In this document: positions 36,515 to 48,500 of the stretch, piece after piece
Layout: each line of letters starts with the position of its first letter
Numbering within the stretch: the stretch's first letter is position 1
Origin: Pseudomonas helmanticensis
GTDB taxonomy: Bacteria; Pseudomonadota; Gammaproteobacteria; Pseudomonadales; Pseudomonadaceae
Direction of reading: 5' to 3'
Assembly: GCF_900182985.1 (NCBI RefSeq)
Contig: NZ_FXUY01000001.1
Span: forward strand, 3,348,001 to 3,412,000
Length of the DNA: 64,000 nucleotides
Made by a program: the position numbers and the translations under genes
Notes under the pieces: model-generated
What the model was told of the DNA's origin: nothing
Seen by the model: only the letters and a program-made list of their open reading frames with translations
Databases searched by the model: none

Positions 36515-39046
36515 TTAGAGGCTGCGAGCAACCTGAACCTTCTCGAAGACTTCGATCTTGTCGCCGACTTTGACGTCGTTGTAGCTCTTCACGCCGATAC
36601 CGCATTCCATGCCGGCACGTACTTCGGAAGCGTCATCCTTGAAGCGGCGCAGGGATTCCAGCTCGCCTTCGAAGATAACGATGTCTTCACGCAGTACACG
36701 GATCGGACGGTTACGGTGCACAACACCTTCGATCACCATACAGCCTGCGATCGCGCCAAACTTCGGCGAACGGAACACGTCACGCACTTCGGCGATACCC
36801 AGGATGTTCTCGCGAACATCGCTGCCGAGCATACCGGTCAGGGCTTTCTTGACGTCTTCGATGATGTCGTAGATCACGTTGTAGTAACGCATGTCCAGAC
36901 CTTCCTGCTCGACGATCTTCCGTGCGCCAGCATCGGCACGCACGTTGAAGCCGAACAGTACAGCGTTGGAAGCCAGTGCCAGGTTAGCGTCGGACTCGGT
37001 GATACCACCGACACCGCCGCCGACTACGCGCACTTGAACTTCGTCGTTGCCCAGGCCATTCAAGGCACCGTTCAACGCTTCCAGCGAACCACGGACGTCG
37101 GATTTGAGGACGATGTTGAGCGTCTTCTTCTCGGCCTGACCCATGTTTTCGAAGATATTTTCCAGCTTGCCGGCGTGAGCGCGAGCCAGTTTGACTTCGC
37201 GGAACTTGCCTTGACGGAACAGAGCCACTTCACGGGCTTTCTTCTCGTCAGCAACAACGCTCATCTCGTCGCCAGCGTCCGGAGTACCGTCCAGGCCGAG
37301 GATCTCGACAGGGATGGATGGACCGGCTTCCTTGATTGGCTTGCCGTTCTCGTCGAGCATGGCACGCACGCGGCCATAGTTCGAACCGACCAGGACCATG
37401 TCGCCTTGGCGCAGGGTACCGTCTTGAACCAGAACGGTTGCAACCGGGCCACGACCTTTGTCGAGACGCGATTCAACCACAACGCCACGGCCAGGAGCCG
37501 ACGGAGTTGCTTTCAGTTCGAGAACTTCAGCTTGCAGCAGAACAGCTTCGAGCAGCTCGTCGACGCCAGTACCGACCTTCGCCGAAACCGGTACGAACGG
37601 CGTATCACCGCCCCACTCTTCGGAAGTCACGCCGTGAACCGACAGTTCGCTACGGATGCGATCGAGATCAGCGCCCGGCTTGTCGATCTTGTTCACTGCA
37701 ACAACCAGTGGAACGCCAGCCGCTACAGCGTGCTGGACAGCTTCAATGGTCTGCGGCATCACGCCGTCGTCCGCTGCAACTACCAGGATCACGATGTCGG
37801 TCGCCTTGGCACCACGGGCACGCATTGCGGTAAACGCGGCGTGACCCGGGGTGTCGAGGAAGGTGACCATGCCGCGTTCGGTTTCAACGTGGTACGCACC
37901 GATGTGCTGGGTGATACCACCGGCTTCGCCAGCAGCTACCTTGGCACGACGGATGTAGTCGAGCAGGGAAGTCTTACCGTGGTCAACGTGGCCCATTACG
38001 GTCACGACTGGTGCACGGGAGAACGACTCGCCTTCAAACTTCAGGGACTCGGCCAGGGAGTCTTCCAGGGCGGTGTCGCTGACCAGGGTCACTTTGTGGC
38101 CCAGTTCTTCGGCTACCAGTTGAGCAGTTTCCTGATCAAGCACCTGGTTGATGGTCGCTGGGGTACCCAGTTTGAACATGAACTTGATGATTTCAGCAGC
38201 CTTGACCGACATCTGATTGGCGAGATCGCCAACAGTGATGGTCTCGCCGATCTGCACATCACGCACGACAGGGCCGGTTGGGCTCTGGAAACCGTGGGCG
38301 TTGCGCTTCTTCAGCTTGGCCTTGCCGCGACCACCGCGACGGAAGCCATCGCTTTCTTCGTCGGTAGTGCGTGGCGCCACGCGTGGAGCCGGCGCTTTTT
38401 CTTTGACCGAGGCGCGATGCGGAGCGTTTTTGCGCTCGCCATCACCACCACCGCTGCGACGATTGTTGTCGTCGGCACGTGGCTTGTCCGGACGGCGCTG
38501 TTCGTTCTGCTTGTTGCGAACGTCAGCAGACGGAGCTGGAGCAGCGGCAGCGACCGGTGCGCTTTCGCGTACAGGTTCTGCAGCGGCAACCGGCGCCGCA
38601 ACGGCGGCGCTGTTAGCGTTCTGCGCAGCAGCAGGCTGGTTACGCGCTTCTACTTCGGCGCGTTGCTTGGCTTCTTCTTCAGCCTTCTGACGGGCAGCAT
38701 TTTCTACTGCGCGACGCTCATCCAGTTCACGCTTGCGTTCGGCTTCGATTTCTTCCGGGCTACGCTGTACGAAAACTTTCTTTTTGCGGACTTCTACGCT
38801 GATGCTTTTGCTACCAGCCACACGCAGGGTGCTGGTGGTTTTACGCTGCAGCGTGATCTTGCGTGGTTCTTCCACTTTCGCCTTGTGGCTGCTTTTCAAG
38901 TGAGTCAGCAGGGACTGCTTCTCACTGTCAGTCACATTTTCTTCGGCGGCGGTGTGCGGCAGACCTGCCTCACGCATCTGCTGCAACAGGCGCTCTACCG
39001 GTGTTTTGACCTCATCGGCCAGTTGTTTCACCGTGACTTGCGTCAT
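36515..39046 (-). CDS. infB: Translation initiation factor IF-2
   Basis: The 843-aa GTPase brings fMet-tRNA to the 30S subunit. The N-terminal IF2 domain ([21 protein letters not shown]) is followed by a long charged, Ala/Glu/Arg-rich linker (about 90-260). The G domain has [24 protein letters not shown] and NKIDKPGAD, and domains II-IV follow. It sits between nusA and rbfA. Confidence 0.99.
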   Translation of the reverse strand: MTQVTVKQLADEVKTPVERLLQQMREAGLPHTAAEENVTDSEKQSLLTHLKSSHKAKVEEPRKITLQRKTTSTLRVAGSKSISVEVRKKKVFVQRSPEEIEAERKRELDERRAVENAARQKAEEEAKQRAEVEARNQPAAAQNANSAAVAAPVAAAEPVRESAPVAAAAPAPSADVRNKQNEQRRPDKPRADDNNRRSGGGDGERKNAPHRASVKEKAPAPRVAPRTTDEESDGFRRGGRGKAKLKKRNAHGFQSPTGPVVRDVQIGETITVGDLANQMSVKAAEIIKFMFKLGTPATINQVLDQETAQLVAEELGHKVTLVSDTALEDSLAESLKFEGESFSRAPVVTVMGHVDHGKTSLLDYIRRAKVAAGEAGGITQHIGAYHVETERGMVTFLDTPGHAAFTAMRARGAKATDIVILVVAADDGVMPQTIEAVQHAVAAGVPLVVAVNKIDKPGADLDRIRSELSVHGVTSEEWGGDTPFVPVSAKVGTGVDELLEAVLLQAEVLELKATPSAPGRGVVVESRLDKGRGPVATVLVQDGTLRQGDMVLVGSNYGRVRAMLDENGKPIKEAGPSIPVEILGLDGTPDAGDEMSVVADEKKAREVALFRQGKFREVKLARAHAGKLENIFENMGQAEKKTLNIVLKSDVRGSLEALNGALNGLGNDEVQVRVVGGGVGGITESDANLALASNAVLFGFNVRADAGARKIVEQEGLDMRYYNVIYDIIEDVKKALTGMLGSDVRENILGIAEVRDVFRSPKFGAIAGCMVIEGVVHRNRPIRVLREDIVIFEGELESLRRFKDDASEVRAGMECGIGVKSYNDVKVGDKIEVFEKVQVARSL

Positions 39047-39073
39047 GCACTTCTCTCCTCAGGCCGCGCCTAA

Positions 39074-40555
39074 TTACTCGAACCAGTGGGCTCGGGCGGC
39101 CATGATCAACTTGCCGGCACGATCATCGTCAATGCCGTCGATGTCGAGCAGGTCGTCAATAGACTGCTCGGCCAGGTCTTCGCGGGTAATTACGCCGCGC
39201 ACCGCCAGTTCCATCGCCAAATCCTTGTCCATACCCTCAAGCGAGAGCAGGTCTTCGGCCGGATGGGCGTCTGCCAGCTTTTCCTCAGTAGCGATGGCTT
39301 TGGTCAACAAACGATCCTTGGCACGAGCGCGAAGCTCGTTGACGGTATCTTCGTCAAAGCCGTCGATGTTGAGCATTTCTTCCAACGGTACGTAGGCAAT
39401 CTCTTCCAGGCTGGTGAAGCCTTCATCTACCAGCACCTGTGCCAGGTCTTCGTCGACTTCCAGCTCGTCGATGAAGTTGCGCAGGATGTCGCCGGTTTCT
39501 GCTTGCTGCTTAGCCTGGATGTCCGATTCGGTCATCACGTTCAGGGTCCAGCCAGTCAACTGGCTAGCCAGACGCACGTTCTGACCACCGCGACCGATGG
39601 CCTGAGCAAGATTGTCTGCGCCAACGGCGATGTCCATTGCGTGGGCATCTTCGTCAACGATAATTGCCGCAACCTCGGCCGGGGACATGGCGTTGATCAC
39701 GAACTGAGCCGGGTTGTCGTCCCACAGGACGATATCAACACGCTCACCGCCCAACTCACCCGACACTGCCTGGACGCGCGAACCGCGCATACCGATGCAA
39801 GCGCCCTGCGGGTCGATGCGTTTGTCCTTCGAGCGGACGGCGATCTTGGCACGCGAACCCGGATCACGGGACGCAGCCATTACTTCGATCAGGCCTTCAG
39901 CGATTTCCGGCACTTCGATGCGGAACAGCTCGATCAGCATTTCCGGCGCGGTACGCGACAGGATCAACTGCGGGCCGCGGTTCTCGGTGCGGATTTCCTT
40001 GAGCAGCGCACGCAGACGCACGCCAACACGGAAAGTTTCGCGAGAAATGATGTCTTCACGGGCCAGCAACGCTTCAGCGTTGTTACCCAGATCGACGATC
40101 ACGTTGTCGCGGGTGACTTTTTTCACGGTGCCGGAGATGATTTCTCCCAGGCGCTCGCGATAGGCGTCGACCACTTGAGCGCGCTCGGCTTCACGTACTT
40201 TTTGCACGATGACTTGCTTGGCAGTCTGTGCAGCAATACGGCCGAACTCGATGGATTCGATCTTTTCTTCGACGACGTCGCCAACGTTGGCACCAGGATG
40301 CGTTTCGGCAACCTTGCTCGGCCAGGTTTCGATGGCCGGATCGTCGAGATCATTCTCTTCGACGACCGTCCAGCGACGGAAAGTTTCGTATGCCCCGGTG
40401 TGGCGGTTAATTTCCACACGCAGGTCAACTTCGTCTTCAAAACGCTTTTTGGTAGCAGTGGCCAAAGCCAGCTCCAGCGCTTCAAAAATTACGCTTGCCG
40501 GTACGCCCTTTTCATTGGATACCGACTCAACAACCAGCAGTACTTCTTTGCTCAT
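39074..40555 (-). CDS. nusA: Transcription termination/antitermination protein NusA
   Basis: The 493-aa RNA-polymerase-associated factor modulates pausing, termination and antitermination. An N-terminal domain is followed by S1 (about 135-200), two KH domains (about 200-345, with [12 protein letters not shown] and [13 protein letters not shown]), and two C-terminal acidic repeats (about 360-490) as in E. coli. Start at 40555 ([18 protein letters not shown]) matches the family; the frame to 40576 is an upstream extension. Confidence 0.98.
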   Translation of the reverse strand: MSKEVLLVVESVSNEKGVPASVIFEALELALATATKKRFEDEVDLRVEINRHTGAYETFRRWTVVEENDLDDPAIETWPSKVAETHPGANVGDVVEEKIESIEFGRIAAQTAKQVIVQKVREAERAQVVDAYRERLGEIISGTVKKVTRDNVIVDLGNNAEALLAREDIISRETFRVGVRLRALLKEIRTENRGPQLILSRTAPEMLIELFRIEVPEIAEGLIEVMAASRDPGSRAKIAVRSKDKRIDPQGACIGMRGSRVQAVSGELGGERVDIVLWDDNPAQFVINAMSPAEVAAIIVDEDAHAMDIAVGADNLAQAIGRGGQNVRLASQLTGWTLNVMTESDIQAKQQAETGDILRNFIDELEVDEDLAQVLVDEGFTSLEEIAYVPLEEMLNIDGFDEDTVNELRARAKDRLLTKAIATEEKLADAHPAEDLLSLEGMDKDLAMELAVRGVITREDLAEQSIDDLLDIDGIDDDRAGKLIMAARAHWFE

Positions 40556-40602
40556 CGTACGCCTCGCCTTTCGCAAGCCATTGGATCCGCGGGATCCGCG
40601 TC

Positions 40603-41061
40603 TCAGTCAAAACTGGGAATAATGTTGGCCTTGTCGATCATATCGATCGGCAACAGGAACTCATGGTCTTCTACATGCACCACGACATCCTGTTCTTCTA
40701 CACCGCGCAGAAGGCCCTGAAAGTTGCGCCGACCTTCAAAAGGCGAGCGCAGCTTGATCTTCACTTGTTCACCGGCAAATTTTGCAAACTGCTCAAGAGT
40801 GAACAGTGGGCGCTCCATGCCAGGCGAGGAAACTTCGAGGGTGTATTCAACGGTGATTGGATCTTCAACATCCAGCACACCGCTGATCTGACGGCTGACA
40901 ATGGCGCAATCGTCCACCAGCACACCGCCCTCTTTATCGATATAAACGCGCAACATCGAATGACGACCCTGAGCCGAAAATTCGATACCCCAGCATTCAT
41001 AGCCCAGGGCCACGACCACCGGGGCCAGCAAGGCCTGCAACTCTTCTAGCTTGCTCGACAC
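40603..41061 (-). CDS. rimP: Ribosome maturation factor RimP
   Basis: The 152-aa factor is required for 30S assembly. Family motifs are [57 protein letters not shown]. The start is GTG at 41061. It opens the nusA-infB cluster, downstream of tRNA-fMet and two terminators, the same order as the E. coli metY operon. Confidence 0.95.
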   Translation of the reverse strand: MSSKLEELQALLAPVVVALGYECWGIEFSAQGRHSMLRVYIDKEGGVLVDDCAIVSRQISGVLDVEDPITVEYTLEVSSPGMERPLFTLEQFAKFAGEQVKIKLRSPFEGRRNFQGLLRGVEEQDVVVHVEDHEFLLPIDMIDKANIIPSFD

Positions 41062-41100
41062 CTGAACCCCCTAGTGCATGATATGTGCATGCTTTGCAAA

Positions 41101-41126
41101 ATAAAAAAATGGGCGAAACGCCCATC
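41101..41126 (-). terminator. Terminator between tRNA-fMet and rimP
   Basis: On the minus strand, GATGGGCG-TTT-CGCCCAT is followed by seven T. It lies only about 40 bases before the rimP GTG, so it could act as an attenuator for transcripts coming from the tRNA gene. Confidence 0.88.
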
Positions 41127-41173
41127 CTTGAAACGCCGTCGAACAGCGGCGTTGAAAGTGTCCAGCTAACAAA

Positions 41174-41193
41174 AAGCCCCTTAAAAGGGGCTC
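41174..41193 (-). terminator. Terminator immediately after tRNA-fMet
   Basis: AGCCCCTT/AAGGGGCT forms a stem followed on the minus strand by TTTTT, 8 bases past the tRNA 3' end. It is the first of two tandem terminators before rimP. Confidence 0.85.
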
Positions 41194-41200
41194 CTTAAAC

Positions 41201-41277
<77 letters not shown>

Positions 41278-41342
41278 ACAAAGCTGGGGCGGAAGTATAC
41301 GACCGATCCCTTATAGGGTCAATGTAACCTTCCACCTGCAAG

Positions 41343-41363
41343 AAAGCCCGCAACAGCGGGCTC
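41343..41363 (-). terminator. Terminator after tRNA-Leu
   Basis: AGCCCGC-TGTT-GCGGGCT followed by TTCTT on the minus strand lies between the tRNA-Leu and tRNA-fMet genes. Confidence 0.75.
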
Positions 41364-41374
41364 TCCTGACTAAT

Positions 41375-41460
41375 TGGTACCGAGAAGGGGACTCGAACCC
41401 CTACACCCTATGGGCACAACCACCTCAAGGTTGCGTGTCTACCAATTCCACCACCTCGGC
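41375..41460 (-). tRNA. tRNA-Leu (GAG)
   Basis: Minus-strand sequence starts GCCGAGGTGGTGGAATTGG, has anticodon loop CTTGAGG with GAG, a long class-II variable arm, and an encoded CCA end. It follows secG as in other gamma-proteobacteria. Confidence 0.96.
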
Positions 41461-41482
41461 AAAACTACGTTTGAAACCCTTC

Positions 41483-41869
41483 TTACTTCTGCTCTTGAGC
41501 TGGAGGTACGTCAGTCGCTGGAGTAGCCGACTTTTGCTCTTGAAGCACCGGGACATCATCAGAAGCCGGTTGTTGTTGCTTAGGCACTTCCAACACTGCT
41601 GGATTTGGGAGACCTGCCTGAGTCAGCTGGTGAGCCTTCTCTTTAGCAAAGTAACCTAACCCCAAGCTGGTTATGAAGAAACCGGCGGCAAGTATAGCAG
41701 TAAACTTACTAAGAAAGGTAGAGGAACCTTGGCTTCCGAACACAGTATTTGAAGCACCTGCTCCGAAAGACGCGCCAGCATCCGCACCTTTACCCTGCTG
41801 CAGCAAAACCAGAGCTACTACGCCCAATGCACCCAGCAGATGAAAAACGACTACGACTGTTTCCAGCAT
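41483..41869 (-). CDS. secG: Preprotein translocase subunit SecG
   Basis: The 128-aa inner-membrane protein is part of the SecYEG channel. TM1 is at about 1-20 ([23 protein letters not shown] starts), followed by [22 protein letters not shown] and TM2 at about 50-70. The Pro/Gln-rich C-terminal tail is longer than in E. coli. ATG at 41869 is the family start. It lies 4 bases after tpiA. Confidence 0.97.
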   Translation of the reverse strand: MLETVVVVFHLLGALGVVALVLLQQGKGADAGASFGAGASNTVFGSQGSSTFLSKFTAILAAGFFITSLGLGYFAKEKAHQLTQAGLPNPAVLEVPKQQQPASDDVPVLQEQKSATPATDVPPAQEQK

Positions 41870-41873
41870 TTTT

Positions 41874-42629
41874 TCAGTTTCCCGCGGCGCGACAAATCGC
41901 ACCGAACTCATCTGCATTCAGGGAAGCTCCACCAATGAGCCCCCCATCGATATCCGGCATGCCGAACAGTTCGACCGCATTGGCCGCCTTCACGCTGCCG
42001 CCGTATAGAAGCCGCACACCTCGTGCGACTTCAGAATTCTCTGCCGCCAGCTGCTCGCGAATGGCTTTATGCACATCCTGAGCTTGCTGCGGCGTTGCAG
42101 TCAGTCCGGTACCAATAGCCCAGACCGGCTCGTAAGCGATGACTGCCTTGGCAAAAGCACCTACACCCAGCTCCTCGATGATGCTGCCCAGCTGACGCCC
42201 GACAACCTCAAGAGTTTTTCCGGCTTCGCGCTGCTCGAGGGTTTCCCCTACACACAACACCGGAATCAAGCCACATGCCTGTGCAGCTGCAAACTTGCGA
42301 TTCAGCATTCCGTCTCGCTCACCCATAATCTGGCGGCGTTCGGAGTGCCCGATAAGCACAAGGGAACAACCTGCATCCACCAACTGACTCGGCGCAATCT
42401 CACCGGTCAATGCACCTTGCATGGATTCCACCGCAGAGTTCTGCGCACCGACCGAAATCGACTTGCCTTTCAAACCATCAATCACTTGATTGATATGCAA
42501 GCAAGGCGGGAATACCGCAACATCAACACCGCTTGGCAAGGCCAGATGACGAAGGCCGTTGATCAGCTCAGCGACGCTGGCGCGGGTACCGTGCATCTTC
42601 CAGTTACCAGCTACCATAGGGCGACGCAT
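41874..42629 (-). CDS. tpiA: Triosephosphate isomerase
   Basis: The 251-aa TIM-barrel enzyme interconverts dihydroxyacetone phosphate and glyceraldehyde 3-phosphate. Catalytic residues are K11 (AGNWKMHG), the histidine in [10 protein letters not shown] and the glutamate in [11 protein letters not shown]; the phosphate loop YGGSVKAAN follows. It lies between glmM and secG. Confidence 0.99.
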   Translation of the reverse strand: MRRPMVAGNWKMHGTRASVAELINGLRHLALPSGVDVAVFPPCLHINQVIDGLKGKSISVGAQNSAVESMQGALTGEIAPSQLVDAGCSLVLIGHSERRQIMGERDGMLNRKFAAAQACGLIPVLCVGETLEQREAGKTLEVVGRQLGSIIEELGVGAFAKAVIAYEPVWAIGTGLTATPQQAQDVHKAIREQLAAENSEVARGVRLLYGGSVKAANAVELFGMPDIDGGLIGGASLNADEFGAICRAAGN

Positions 42630-42694
42630 GCTGTACCTCGTCGGTCAAAGTGGGCGCAGATGTTACCCAACACAATCATGCCTTGCAAGCCGAA

Positions 42695-44032
42695 TCAGGC
42701 AGAAACTTCAGTTACCAGTTTTGCCAGTTCTTCGGCATAGCTGCGAACCTGCGTTTCGTCTTCGCCTTCAACCATTACGCGCACCAGAGGCTCTGTCCCG
42801 GACTTGCGCAAAAGTACCCGGCCGCGACCCGCCATAGCTTGGGTTACTCGCGCACTGGCTTCCTTGACAGCCGGGTGCTCCAGCGGGCTTTCGCCGCCAC
42901 CGAAACGCACATTGATCAGCACCTGAGGACACTTGCGCAACGCCTGACGCGTCTGCGCCAGACCTTCATTACGTGCTTTCAACGCCATCAGCACCTGCAA
43001 CGCCGCAATAATGGCATCACCGGTAGTCGTGTGATTGAAGCAGACAATGTGCCCCGAATTCTCACCACCTACCAGCCAATTGCGCTCGAGCAACTCGGCG
43101 ATTACATAACGGTCGCCTACATTGGCACGGATAAACGGAATCGAAAGATCCGCAAGTGCCAGCTCAAGGCCCAGGTTACTCATGAGCGTACCCACGACGC
43201 CACCCTGAAGCTTGCCACGCTCATGCAGGTCACGAGCGATGATGAACAGCAACTCGTCACCATCGACGATGGCACCCGTGTGATCGACCATCAACACCCG
43301 ATCACCATCACCATCAAAGGCGATACCCAGATCCGCATGCTCAGCCAGCACCGCAGCCTGCAGTGGCTCCATATGAGTCGAGCCGCAGTTGTCGTTGATA
43401 TTCAGGCCATTTGGCTGCGCCGACAGCACCACGACTTCCGCACCCAGCTCACGGAAAACGCTAGGCGCTACCTTGTAGGTCGCACCATGCGCACAATCGA
43501 TAACGATCTTGAGGCCGGCAAAACTGGTGCTGGTGGGCACACTGCTCTTGCAGAACTCGATGTAGCGGCCAGACGCATCGTTGATTCGCGACACCTTGCC
43601 GATCTTGCTCGACTCGACCACCGTCATCGGCGCATCAAGCAATTCTTCGATCATCAATTCCAGCTCATCAGGCAGCTTGGTACCTTTGCCCGAGAAGAAT
43701 TTGATGCCGTTGTCGTCATGCGGATTGTGCGATGCGCTGATCACGATACCGGCCTCAGCCTGGAACGTACGCGACAGATAGGCAATAGCCGGTGTAGGCA
43801 TCGGACCGAGCAGCATCACATCGGCACCTGCCGACGTCAGGCCGGCCTCAAGCGCCGATTCAAACATATAACCAGAAATTCGTGTGTCCTTGCCAACGAG
43901 TACCTTGCAAGCACCCATTTTGCGGAACGCCATGCCGGCAGCCCAACCGAGCTTGAGCATGAAGTCAGGAGTGATCGGATACACACCGACTCGACCACGA
44001 ATGCCGTCAGTACCAAAGTATTTCTTGCTCAT
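42695..44032 (-). CDS. glmM: Phosphoglucosamine mutase
   Basis: The 445-aa enzyme makes glucosamine 1-phosphate for peptidoglycan and LPS. The phospho-serine is S101 in [12 protein letters not shown], the metal loop is DGDGDR, and the sugar-binding loop GGENSGHI is present. It follows folP by 16 bases, a conserved ftsH-folP-glmM order. Confidence 0.99.
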   Translation of the reverse strand: MSKKYFGTDGIRGRVGVYPITPDFMLKLGWAAGMAFRKMGACKVLVGKDTRISGYMFESALEAGLTSAGADVMLLGPMPTPAIAYLSRTFQAEAGIVISASHNPHDDNGIKFFSGKGTKLPDELELMIEELLDAPMTVVESSKIGKVSRINDASGRYIEFCKSSVPTSTSFAGLKIVIDCAHGATYKVAPSVFRELGAEVVVLSAQPNGLNINDNCGSTHMEPLQAAVLAEHADLGIAFDGDGDRVLMVDHTGAIVDGDELLFIIARDLHERGKLQGGVVGTLMSNLGLELALADLSIPFIRANVGDRYVIAELLERNWLVGGENSGHIVCFNHTTTGDAIIAALQVLMALKARNEGLAQTRQALRKCPQVLINVRFGGGESPLEHPAVKEASARVTQAMAGRGRVLLRKSGTEPLVRVMVEGEDETQVRSYAEELAKLVTEVSA

Positions 44033-44048
44033 AAGTGCTCCATCATTC

Positions 44049-44900
44049 TTATTCGGCTGATTCCACGGCCGCGATCATCCGCACCACGTCTACCGTTTCC
44101 GCCACATCATGGACGCGCAATATACGCGCACCTTTGACGGATGCCAGTGCCGCCAATGCAAGACCACCATGCAAACGCTCACCCACCGGGCGATTCAAGG
44201 CATGGCCGATCATGCTTTTTCGGGATACACCTACCAACAGAGGCCGGCCCAACGCGTGCAAGGCATCCATATGCTTGAACAAGCTTAGATTGTGCTGCAG
44301 GGTTTTGGCGAAACCAAAGCCGGGATCAAGAATGATGCGCTCGGCAGGAATACCCGCCAACGCACACTGAGCCATGCGCTGGGCGAGGAACTCAGCCACT
44401 TCGCGGGTGACATCCTGGTAATGCGGATTGTCCTGCATGTCGCCAGGCTCGCCCAGCATATGCATAAGGCACACCGGCAACCCCGTTGCCGCGGCGGCAT
44501 CCAGCGCACCATCGCGCTGAAGCGAGCGGACATCGTTGATCAAACCTGCGCCCAGTCGTGCGGTTTCGCGCATGACCGCAGGCGTCGAGGTATCGACCGA
44601 GATGATCACATCCAGTTCGCGATTGATCAGCTCGACGATCGGCGCCACACGCTCAAGCTCTTCCAATGGCGATACTGCGCGCGCACCAGGTCGAGTCGAC
44701 TCGCCACCGACATCAATCAGCGTCGCACCAGCCGCGACCATGGCTTCAGCATGGCGCAGGGCTGCGTCGAGCTGGCTGTATTGGCCGCCATCAGAGAAGG
44801 AATCGGGAGTGACATTGAGAATACCCATGACATGCGTCTGGGCCAAATCAAGAACCCGGTTGCCGCAAGGCAACCGGGTCAGGGACTGTACAGAAGTCAT
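44049..44900 (-). CDS. folP: Dihydropteroate synthase
   Basis: The 283-aa enzyme joins p-aminobenzoate to the pterin diphosphate in folate synthesis and is the sulfonamide target. Signatures are [49 protein letters not shown] and the [11 protein letters not shown] loop. It lies 8 bases after ftsH. Confidence 0.98.
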   Translation of the reverse strand: MTSVQSLTRLPCGNRVLDLAQTHVMGILNVTPDSFSDGGQYSQLDAALRHAEAMVAAGATLIDVGGESTRPGARAVSPLEELERVAPIVELINRELDVIISVDTSTPAVMRETARLGAGLINDVRSLQRDGALDAAAATGLPVCLMHMLGEPGDMQDNPHYQDVTREVAEFLAQRMAQCALAGIPAERIILDPGFGFAKTLQHNLSLFKHMDALHALGRPLLVGVSRKSMIGHALNRPVGERLHGGLALAALASVKGARILRVHDVAETVDVVRMIAAVESAE

Positions 44901-44908
44901 TTCAAACC

Positions 44909-46825
44909 TTAAACGTCAGCAGCCGGACCGCCAATCGGTGTTTCCGGACGCTCATCCCGAACGACAGGAGGTGGCGGCGTACCGGTGCCACCCGACCAGT
45001 CACGAGGCTCGCGAGGCGTGCGACCCGCCATGATGTCGTCGATCTGTTCAGCATCGATCGTTTCGTACTTCATCAGCGCATCAGCCATCGCGTCGAGCTT
45101 GTCACGGTTATCCGTGAGGATCTGCTTGGCGGTGCCGTAGCACTGGTCGATGATGCTGCGTACTTCCGAGTCGATCAACTTGGCCGTCTCACCAGAGAAG
45201 CTGGCAGCCTGACCGCCACCGCCGCGACCGAGGAATACTTCACCCTCTTCTTCGGCGTACATCAACGGACCGAGTTTTTCCGACAGGCCCCACTTGGTCA
45301 CCATGTTCCGTGCAATCTGACTGGCACGCATGATGTCGTTGGAAGCACCGGTGGTTACACCGTCGAAGCCCAAGGTCATCTCTTCAGCAATACGGCCGCC
45401 GTACAGCGAGCAGATCTGACTGATCAGTGCGCGCTTGGACAGGCTGTAGCGATCTTCTTCCGGCAGGAACATGGTCACACCCAGCGCACGACCGCGCGGG
45501 ATGATCGACACTTTATAGACCGGATCATGCTCGGGCACGACACGACCAACGATGGCGTGGCCTGCTTCGTGATAAGCGGTGTTCTGCTTTTCTTTCTCGG
45601 ACATGACCATGGATTTGCGCTCGGCGCCCATCATGATCTTGTCTTTTGCCAGTTCGAATTCTTTCATCTCGACGATGCGTTTGCCGCTGCGTGCAGCGAA
45701 CAACGACGCCTCGTTGACCAGATTGGCCAGGTCGGCACCGGAGAAGCCCGGAGTACCGCGAGCGATTACCGCCGGAGCAACGTCGTCACCCATTGGCACT
45801 TTACGCATGTGAACCTTGAGAATCTGCTCGCGACCACGGATATCCGGCAGACCGACCACTACCTGACGGTCGAAACGGCCCGGACGCAGCAGCGCAGGGT
45901 CGAGTACGTCAGGACGGTTGGTTGCAGCGATAACAATGATGCCGTCATTCATCTCGAAGCCGTCCATCTCGACCAACAACTGGTTGAGAGTCTGCTCACG
46001 CTCGTCGTGACCGCCACCCATGCCGGCGCCACGGTGGCGACCGACGGCGTCGATTTCGTCGATGAAGATAATGCACGGTGCGTGCTTCTTGGCCTGCTCG
46101 AACATGTCACGAACACGGCTGGCACCCACGCCGACGAACATTTCGACGAAGTCGGAGCCGGAAATGGTGAAAAAAGGCACTTTGGCTTCGCCGGCAATAG
46201 CCTTGGCCAGCAAGGTTTTACCGGTACCCGGAGGACCGACCATCAGCACACCGCGTGGAATGCGGCCACCGAGGCGCTGGAACTTGCCCGGATCGCGCAG
46301 GAACTCGACCAGCTCGCCCACTTCTTCCTTGGCTTCGTCGCAACCGGCAACGTCAGCCAGGGTGGTTTTCACCTGATCTTCGGAGAGCAGGCGTGCCTTG
46401 CTCTTGCCGAAACTCATCGGTCCACCCTTGCCACCGGCACCGCCCTGCATCTGGCGCATGAAGAACATGAACACCGCGATGATCACCAGGATCGGGAAGC
46501 TGGCCACCAGAAGCTGGGTCCAGATGCTCTGCTGCTCAGGCTGCTTGCCTTCGACCACAACGTGGTTGTCGACCAGATCGCCGATCAGGCCATTGTCCTG
46601 AATTGCCGGACGAATGGTCTTGAAGCTGTCGCCATCGTTGCGTTTGCCGGTGATCACATAGCCATCAACCGCTACGCGCTCGACCTTGCCATCCTTGACC
46701 TGCTGGATGAAGTCGGAATAGTTGAGGGTCTGCGGCTCGTTAGGGCTGGAGAAGTTGTTCATCACCGTCACCAGGACAGCCGCGATGATCAACCACAGGA
46801 TCAGATTCTTTGCCATATCGTTCAA
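44909..46825 (-). CDS. ftsH: ATP-dependent zinc metalloprotease FtsH
   Basis: The 638-aa inner-membrane hexameric protease degrades membrane and regulatory proteins. Two TM helices (about 5-22 and 105-125) flank a periplasmic domain. The AAA domain has [13 protein letters not shown] and [11 protein letters not shown], and the zinc site is HEAGH. AGAGGG lies 7 bases before a TTG at 46825, which I use; an ATG three codons later (MAKNLILW) is the alternative. It follows rlmE in the usual order. Confidence 0.97.
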   Translation of the reverse strand: MNDMAKNLILWLIIAAVLVTVMNNFSSPNEPQTLNYSDFIQQVKDGKVERVAVDGYVITGKRNDGDSFKTIRPAIQDNGLIGDLVDNHVVVEGKQPEQQSIWTQLLVASFPILVIIAVFMFFMRQMQGGAGGKGGPMSFGKSKARLLSEDQVKTTLADVAGCDEAKEEVGELVEFLRDPGKFQRLGGRIPRGVLMVGPPGTGKTLLAKAIAGEAKVPFFTISGSDFVEMFVGVGASRVRDMFEQAKKHAPCIIFIDEIDAVGRHRGAGMGGGHDEREQTLNQLLVEMDGFEMNDGIIVIAATNRPDVLDPALLRPGRFDRQVVVGLPDIRGREQILKVHMRKVPMGDDVAPAVIARGTPGFSGADLANLVNEASLFAARSGKRIVEMKEFELAKDKIMMGAERKSMVMSEKEKQNTAYHEAGHAIVGRVVPEHDPVYKVSIIPRGRALGVTMFLPEEDRYSLSKRALISQICSLYGGRIAEEMTLGFDGVTTGASNDIMRASQIARNMVTKWGLSEKLGPLMYAEEEGEVFLGRGGGGQAASFSGETAKLIDSEVRSIIDQCYGTAKQILTDNRDKLDAMADALMKYETIDAEQIDDIMAGRTPREPRDWSGGTGTPPPPVVRDERPETPIGGPAADV

Positions 46826-47018
46826 TTAACTACCCTCTGAAGCAAGCTCCGCTACTGGCGCGCGCTTCGCATGATATTCACCGGCCTAACTTACTACATT
46901 ACCTACAGCTCTGGCAGGCGCCGTCTGTAACCCTTTGTGAAACACTTTCTACACAATATTCGCTAAAGCGCTCGGGGCGAAATACGAAAAACCTATCACC
47001 CCGACAAAAAACCTCGTT

Positions 47019-47648
47019 TTACTCACTACGTCCGCGATAACCCCAAGCCAACATGTACTGCTCGCGCGAACTCCCACGGGACGAATCCGGCTTGATCATC
47101 TGGATCTTGTCGAATTTCTTCCGGGCATCCTTCAGGTACACGTCAAACCCTTCGCCCTGGAAAATCTTGATCACGAAATTACCACCCGGCTTGAGAATCC
47201 GCTCGGCCAGATCAAGCGCCAGCTCGCAAAGAAACATGGCTTTGGGCATGTCCACTTCGGGCGTACCACTCATATTGGGGGCCATATCGGAAATCACAAG
47301 GTCCACCTGCGAATTACCCACGGCCTCAAGGATCTGCGCGAGCACGGCGTCCTCGGTGAAGTCGCCCTGGATGAAGGTAACGTCGGGGATGCTGTCCATT
47401 TCCAGGATGTCCGAAGCGATCAGACGCCCCTGACCACCGATCAGCCGGCTGGTGACCTGCGACCAGCCGCCGGGCGCTGCGCCCAGGTCGACGACGCTCA
47501 TGCCAGGGCGGATCAGCTTGTATTTCTCCTGGACTTCCAGAAGTTTGTAACTCGCACGCGAGCGGTAGCCATCCTTCTGCGCCTGCTTCACATAGGGATC
47601 GTTGACATGTCTTTTCAGCCAACCAAGGCTTGTCTTGGAACGCGCCAT
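47019..47648 (-). CDS. rlmE: 23S rRNA (uridine(2552)-2'-O)-methyltransferase RlmE
   Basis: The 209-aa SAM-dependent enzyme (RrmJ/FtsJ) methylates U2552 of 23S rRNA. It shows [11 protein letters not shown], the SAM motif [27 protein letters not shown] and [14 protein letters not shown]. It is encoded upstream of ftsH and is divergent from yhbY with overlapping promoters. Confidence 0.98.
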   Translation of the reverse strand: MARSKTSLGWLKRHVNDPYVKQAQKDGYRSRASYKLLEVQEKYKLIRPGMSVVDLGAAPGGWSQVTSRLIGGQGRLIASDILEMDSIPDVTFIQGDFTEDAVLAQILEAVGNSQVDLVISDMAPNMSGTPEVDMPKAMFLCELALDLAERILKPGGNFVIKIFQGEGFDVYLKDARKKFDKIQMIKPDSSRGSSREQYMLAWGYRGRSE

Positions 47649-47704
47649 TGGGCACCTCGATAATAAGGGTCGTGATTAATTGGGCGGATCCACGAACCCT
47701 CGGG

Positions 47705-47723
47705 TAAAATGGCCGCCATTTTA
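47705..47723. promoter_or_regulatory. Overlapping face-to-face -10 elements of rlmE and yhbY
   Basis: The 19-base palindrome TAAAATGGC-C-GCCATTTTA places a TAAAAT -10 box on each strand, pointing toward each other. The predicted starts fall inside the opposite promoter. A CTGACC -35-like hexamer is 17 bases from the minus-strand box; the plus-strand -35 is weak. Confidence 0.6.
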
Positions 47724-47749
47724 CAGAATCCAGACGAAAGGGTCAGATT

Positions 47750-48058
47750 ATGCCGCTCACTCAAGAGCAGAAGAAACAGTACAAATCCATTGGCCACCAT
47801 CTGAAACCAGTTTTGACGGTGGCAGACAACGGTCTGACTGAAGGTGTGCTAGCCGAGCTTGAACGCGCTCTAGCGGATCACGAGCTGATTAAAATCAAGC
47901 TCAACATCCTCGATCGCGAGTCGCGCCTGGCGCACATTGCAGAACTGTGCAAGGTCGGCAAAGCAGATCTGGTACAGGTCATCGGCAAGATGGCACTGGT
48001 TTACCGCAAGAACTTCAGCGCCAACAAGCAGCTGTCGAACGTTCATCGCTTCAAGTGA
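47750..48058 (+). CDS. yhbY: RNA-binding CRM-domain protein YhbY
   Basis: The 102-aa CRM-domain protein associates with pre-50S ribosomes in E. coli. The typical features are LTQEQKKQYKSIGHHLKP at the start and the GxxG-like GKADLVQVIGKMALVYR near the C-terminus. It is divergent from rlmE and convergent with the DUF4149 gene. Confidence 0.95.
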   Translation: MPLTQEQKKQYKSIGHHLKPVLTVADNGLTEGVLAELERALADHELIKIKLNILDRESRLAHIAELCKVGKADLVQVIGKMALVYRKNFSANKQLSNVHRFK

Positions 48059-48067
48059 TGACAAGGG

Positions 48068-48472
48068 TCAAGGGTGTGCTTCGCGCACCCTGCCACTCCA
48101 CCCCGGAACTGGCTGCAATACCAGCACCACACCGCAAAAGCCCAGAATCAGAAAACTGAACACCAGCCAGTGCTGCGCATCCGGCCAGCCAATACGCACT
48201 GCGACATACATCGCACACGCATATAACGCCAGCAACAACACCTGCCCGCGCAAATCCCGCCATAGACTGGCAAGGCCCTCGGCCTGTACCAGCACCAAAG
48301 CCTGAAAAATCACGCATGCGGCGGCAAAACCCACCACCAGCACTTCAAATGAACTTGCGACTTCATCGATCAACAGCGGTGCCAGGCCAATTTTGCCCAA
48401 CACCGGCTGCAGGCCAAGATGAATCAGCCATAGGCCGCCAACCCAGAGCATCTGGGCCAGCTGCCAAAGCAT
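48068..48472 (-). CDS. DUF4149 family membrane protein
   Basis: The ~134-aa protein has four hydrophobic segments (about 4-20, 40-60, 75-95 and 100-120) and the start MLWQLAQMLWVGGLWLIHLG typical of the family. It sits between greA and yhbY, as PA4754 does in PAO1 as I recall. Function unknown. No clear ribosome binding site precedes this ATG; a longer frame reaches 48544 and would overlap greA. Confidence 0.82.
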   Translation of the reverse strand: MLWQLAQMLWVGGLWLIHLGLQPVLGKIGLAPLLIDEVASSFEVLVVGFAAACVIFQALVLVQAEGLASLWRDLRGQVLLLALYACAMYVAVRIGWPDAQHWLVFSFLILGFCGVVLVLQPVPGWSGRVREAHP

Positions 48473-48500
48473 GGCGCCCGCATGCAGCGGGCGCCGACCT

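Noticed and set aside
36479-39073. 864-aa plus-strand frame opposite infB
   Set aside because: Shadow created by the low-complexity infB linker and codon bias.
46826-47018. Sigma-32 promoter for ftsH
   Set aside because: I scanned the rlmE-ftsH gap and found no CTTGAAA/CCCCAT pair. ftsH may be read from rlmE.
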